Positions 61,879 through 64,000 of a stretch of 64,000 bases of DNA are shown here, one piece after another. Location of the stretch: positions 50,065 to 114,064 of the forward strand of contig UQCW01000004.1 in NCBI GenBank assembly GCA_900539625.1, written 5' to 3'. Each line of letters opens with the position of its first letter. Position 1 is the stretch's first letter. Origin of the DNA: an uncultured Prevotella sp. Its GTDB lineage: Bacteria; Bacteroidota; Bacteroidia; Bacteroidales; Bacteroidaceae. The translations under genes were made by a program, and so were the position numbers. The notes under the pieces were generated by a model. It searched no databases. It was given only the letters and a program-made list of their open reading frames with translations, and had not been told where the DNA came from.

Positions 61879-62391
61879 CTATGGTATATACAGCAGCGTA
61901 AACTCAGCCTTTCTCCGTTTGAGCAGCATGGTGTGCCGTTTCCCCTTGTAGTTGCAGAAAGCAATATACTCGCGGTAGATGTTCCTGTCGCCCGCCTCCA
62001 GCTTTCGGATTAGCGTGCTTTTGGGTATTTCCCCGCTCCCCCAAAGGCGGTACGGACCGACATTGTAGGCAAGCGTGGCAAGTAGCAGGCTGTCTTTCCC
62101 AAACTGCCGGAACATCGCACAGAAGTTCCATAGATCTTTCCGCAGAAGCGCGTCCGCCTGCCGCTTCGTCATGGTGCGTGCCGAATACCTTTCGCCCGGC
62201 TGCAACCGATGTCCATATCCCACATACGGGTAATGTTTTTCCGAGTGCCAGCCCTCAAAATACTTCGTGCATCGCACCGCCCTCTCAAATGGTGGCAACC
62301 GATAGATAGCCGCCTGCCCGTCCGTTCCCTCATGGCGTCTGTCCCGTGCGGACACTGAACAGACCGCCAGAAGCGAATAGAGAATAGCCAT
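61879..62391 (-). CDS. Lysozyme-like protein of a conjugative transposon
   Basis: The 170-residue protein has an N-terminal hydrophobic signal and a lysozyme-like glycoside hydrolase domain: FERAVRCTKYFEGWHSEKHY, YVGYGHRL, and LLLATLAYNVGPYRLWG. In CTnDOT-like elements such a gene closes the tra operon and probably opens peptidoglycan for the mating channel. The tra genes that should precede it are absent: upstream lies an IS66 remnant. It ends with TAG; readthrough would add only five codons. Confidence 0.8.
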   Translation of the reverse strand: MAILYSLLAVCSVSARDRRHEGTDGQAAIYRLPPFERAVRCTKYFEGWHSEKHYPYVGYGHRLQPGERYSARTMTKRQADALLRKDLWNFCAMFRQFGKDSLLLATLAYNVGPYRLWGSGEIPKSTLIRKLEAGDRNIYREYIAFCNYKGKRHTMLLKRRKAEFTLLYIP

Positions 62392-62431
62392 GAATAGTAA
62401 GCATCCCGTGCAGGCCGTATTGTATAATTAC

Positions 62432-62471
62432 AAATAAGCCAAAGTCTTGATAGATTGACTTTGGCTTATTT
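62432..62471. terminator. Hairpin at the 3' end of the IS66 remnant
   Basis: AAATAAGCCAAAGTC (62432-62446) and GACTTTGGCTTATTT (62457-62471) pair perfectly, overlapping the stop codon of the transposase fragment. Confidence 0.8.
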
Positions 62472-62759
62472 GTTTTCTTCGTAATGGTAAGGTAGTAATG
62501 GCTCTGGATTGTAATTATTTTGCCCGGCGATTTTGGAAAACGTCTTGGATAACCAATCTTTGGGATTTATCCCCAAAAGTTCACAGGTTTGGATAAGTGT
62601 TGATATTACAGCTAAGTCTTCACCACTTTCATCATTCTTTATAAACAGCCAGTTCTTACGCCCGAGGGCAATTGGGCGTATGCTACGTTCAACAGGATTA
62701 TTGTCTATGTGATACATGCCATTGGTGACGTAAGCACATAGTTTGCCCCACCGCTTAAG
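62466..62759 (-). pseudogene. IS66-family transposase, C-terminal fragment
   Basis: Only the last ~97 codons remain. YHIDNNPVERSIRPIALGRK is the highly conserved end of the IS66 TnpC catalytic domain (with the final catalytic Glu), followed by the short C-terminal TnpC tail. Similarity continues upstream of the ATG at 62717 (LKRWGKLCAYVTNG) and stops at ~62759, exactly where a GGTAGGGTGTTCAAAATC end begins, so the gene was cut by that insertion. Confidence 0.85.
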
Positions 62760-62974
62760 GTAGGGTGTTCAAAATCTTGAAAAAAACCGCACGGTTTTGA
62801 GCCAAATAGCATGGCGGTTGCGGCGCTGCCCCTGAAAGGGGCTCATATTCCAGGATAGGGGCTTGCCCCTATCTCTCGCCACAACTCATCAATTCTCGCT
62901 GCTGCCCCTGTAAGGGGCGCATATCGTTGGCGGGGCTTGCCCCGCAATAAGATTCGAGATATGAGCCCCTTACA
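62759..62974. mobile_element. Repeat element carrying an IS-type end and REP-like palindromes
   Basis: It opens with GGTAGGGTGTTCAAAATC (62759-62776); the identical 18 bp recurs in direct orientation at 62975-62992. In between are a header (62793-62817, TTTTGAGCCAAATAGCATGG) and palindromes GCCCCTGAAAGGGGC, GATAGGGGCTTGCCCCTATC, GCCCCTGTAAGGGGC and GCGGGGCTTGCCCCGC, the same types as at 52655-52935. It may be a nested or truncated insertion. Confidence 0.65.
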
Positions 62975-64000
62975 GGTAGGGTGTTCAAAATCGCTTCAAA
63001 ATCCTACGCATTTTTTGCCTATAGTATTGATGCGTTTGACTACCAAGTTAGGAGAAAGGTTTTCAACCGTCCATTCCTTAATATGGCGGTGTCTTCCATC
63101 CTCCAGCCTTTCTTTGAATTCGAAGTTAATTCGTCTGTCCTTGTCGGATAAATGGAGACGAAGAGGCATCATGAGAATGATGGGGGTTACCCCTGCAAGT
63201 TTATCATCAGACATCCTGCTTTTTACCACTCCAAACAATGACTCTACCGGATCGGAACTTGCATTGTGCGGCTCTCCTTCATTAACGAAGGCCAGTTCGC
63301 GGTCTACATAATCCAATATGAATGAACCGACTTTGCGTTGTCGTTCATTTCCAGACATTAAACCTGTTCTCACGAGTTGCTTGCACCGAGAGATAACATC
63401 ATGAGACCACCCGTTATTCTTAACGTCTTTCTCGATCTTAGTTATACAGTCCATCGTTTCAGATAGTTCGTCGACAAGAGAGGCGTTTTGTGGAATAAAG
63501 GCATATATGCTCTTTATGTCATCCTGGAGAGTATGATACACGTATTGCAAACGGTTAATCCAACCAATCCATATTGACATATTCATAAAACGTGCGACAC
63601 TACGTTGTGAAGGCGGCTGCACATAAGCTACATCCTGCATGTTGTATTTCAATCTGGCCATCTGTACTTTAGAAGAAAGCTCTTGAAAATCAGCTTCATT
63701 CTTGTATGCCCTTTCAAGAAACACCCCAAGAGTATGGCTTATGTCCATATGATGGGAGTAGCCGGCTTCTCTTACTGCCTTGCGTATGGAAGAAGCATTG
63801 TCGCTGATTACATATTCTGGTTCGTGCCCGATTTTGTCTACTACCTTTTCCAACACATTTTTGATGGCCGCTGCGTTCCAGCCTTTTGCAATGGAAATAT
63901 CCACAATGGTTACGTCTTTTTCCGTAATTGCAGAACCGGCATTGTTGGCAGGGATGGCGAGTGTGAGCAGAAGCTTCTCACTGCCAATCATCATGCTTTC
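62975..64000 (-). mobile_element. Insertion sequence, right part, running off the window
   Basis: The terminal GGTAGGGTGTTCAAAATC lies at 62975-62992; the transposase stop codon (62996-62998) is 3 nt inside it. The other end is beyond the window. The end sequence links this IS to the MITE-like copies described at 10.8, 13.1 and 15.0 kb. Confidence 0.7.
62996..64000 (-). CDS. DDE-type transposase, partial
   Basis: At least 332 residues are present, open at the window edge. Acidic catalytic positions can be proposed in TIVDISIAKG, EYVISDNASSIRKAV and NASSDPVESLFGVVKSR (Asp, Asp, Glu), with HTLGVFLERAYKNEADF and an N...R-rich helical region between. I cannot assign it confidently to an IS family. 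An ATG at 63994 starts the visible part, but upstream codons stay open, so the N-terminus is probably outside. Confidence 0.75.
   Translation of the reverse strand, partial: ESMMIGSEKLLLTLAIPANNAGSAITEKDVTIVDISIAKGWNAAAIKNVLEKVVDKIGHEPEYVISDNASSIRKAVREAGYSHHMDISHTLGVFLERAYKNEADFQELSSKVQMARLKYNMQDVAYVQPPSQRSVARFMNMSIWIGWINRLQYVYHTLQDDIKSIYAFIPQNASLVDELSETMDCITKIEKDVKNNGWSHDVISRCKQLVRTGLMSGNERQRKVGSFILDYVDRELAFVNEGEPHNASSDPVESLFGVVKSRMSDDKLAGVTPIILMMPLRLHLSDKDRRINFEFKERLEDGRHRHIKEWTVENLSPNLVVKRINTIGKKCVGF

Overview
The window looks like the chromosome of a Bacteroidales bacterium, most likely Prevotellaceae or a close relative. This rests on family content: PPi-dependent phosphofructokinase, DUF1573, DUF4369, a DUF5103 (type IX secretion plug) protein, split GcvPA/GcvPB and an OmpA-family porin. 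Many genes also carry the Bacteroidetes promoter form TTTG-N(~19)-TAnnTTTG, and Shine-Dalgarno sequences are rarely visible. No database search was run; every name comes from recognising motifs by eye.

Layout. 0-10 kb: an unknown secreted protein, a large SLBB polysaccharide-export protein, pfp, a GH25 lysozyme, a lipoprotein and an S41 protease, separated by repeat-rich gaps. 10-23 kb: on the minus strand, an unknown secreted protein, a two-NBD ABC ATPase and ruvC; on the plus strand, DUF1573, mannose-1-phosphate guanylyltransferase, mutY, a Dabb protein, DUF5103, a D-2-hydroxyacid dehydrogenase, a TRIC/UPF0126 channel, an M23/LysM peptidase and pgk. 22-32 kb: a binding-protein-like lipoprotein, a TPR protein, ettA, a YigZ protein, a GNAT protein, tRNA-Thr(CGU) and asnB. 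32-48 kb: ompA, tRNA-Met(CAU, initiator-like), an AlaX-like editing domain, serS, then a minus-strand glycine-cleavage block lplA-gcvT-gcvH-gcvPA-gcvPB-lpdA that supplies all protein parts plus lipoylation, then DUF4369, a ThiE-like protein, prs, nrnA and rpe. 48-56 kb: aspS, nadE, dnaG and a glucosaminidase/LysM protein. The last three have strongly C-ending codon use.

From about 56.3 kb the content becomes mobile. There is a fragment of a CTnDOT-like conjugative transposon (small conserved ORFs, PcfK, PcfJ, DUF3873, lysozyme). Two of its genes are each interrupted by one in-frame TAG. An AT-rich cargo gene resembles an ADP-ribosyltransferase. A truncated IS66 transposase follows, cut by a repeat element and then by a DDE transposase gene that runs off the window.

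The most unusual feature is the density of short non-autonomous repeats: (i) a MITE family with ends like AAGTAGGTGTTCAAAATTAG that resembles the end of the IS at 62.98 kb and twice supplies a gene's stop codon; (ii) a second MITE with different ends but the same internal hairpin at the same offset; (iii) two 22-bp minisatellites, each bounded by an inverted GTCAGCG-type repeat; (iv) two REP-like palindrome clusters sharing a header sequence.
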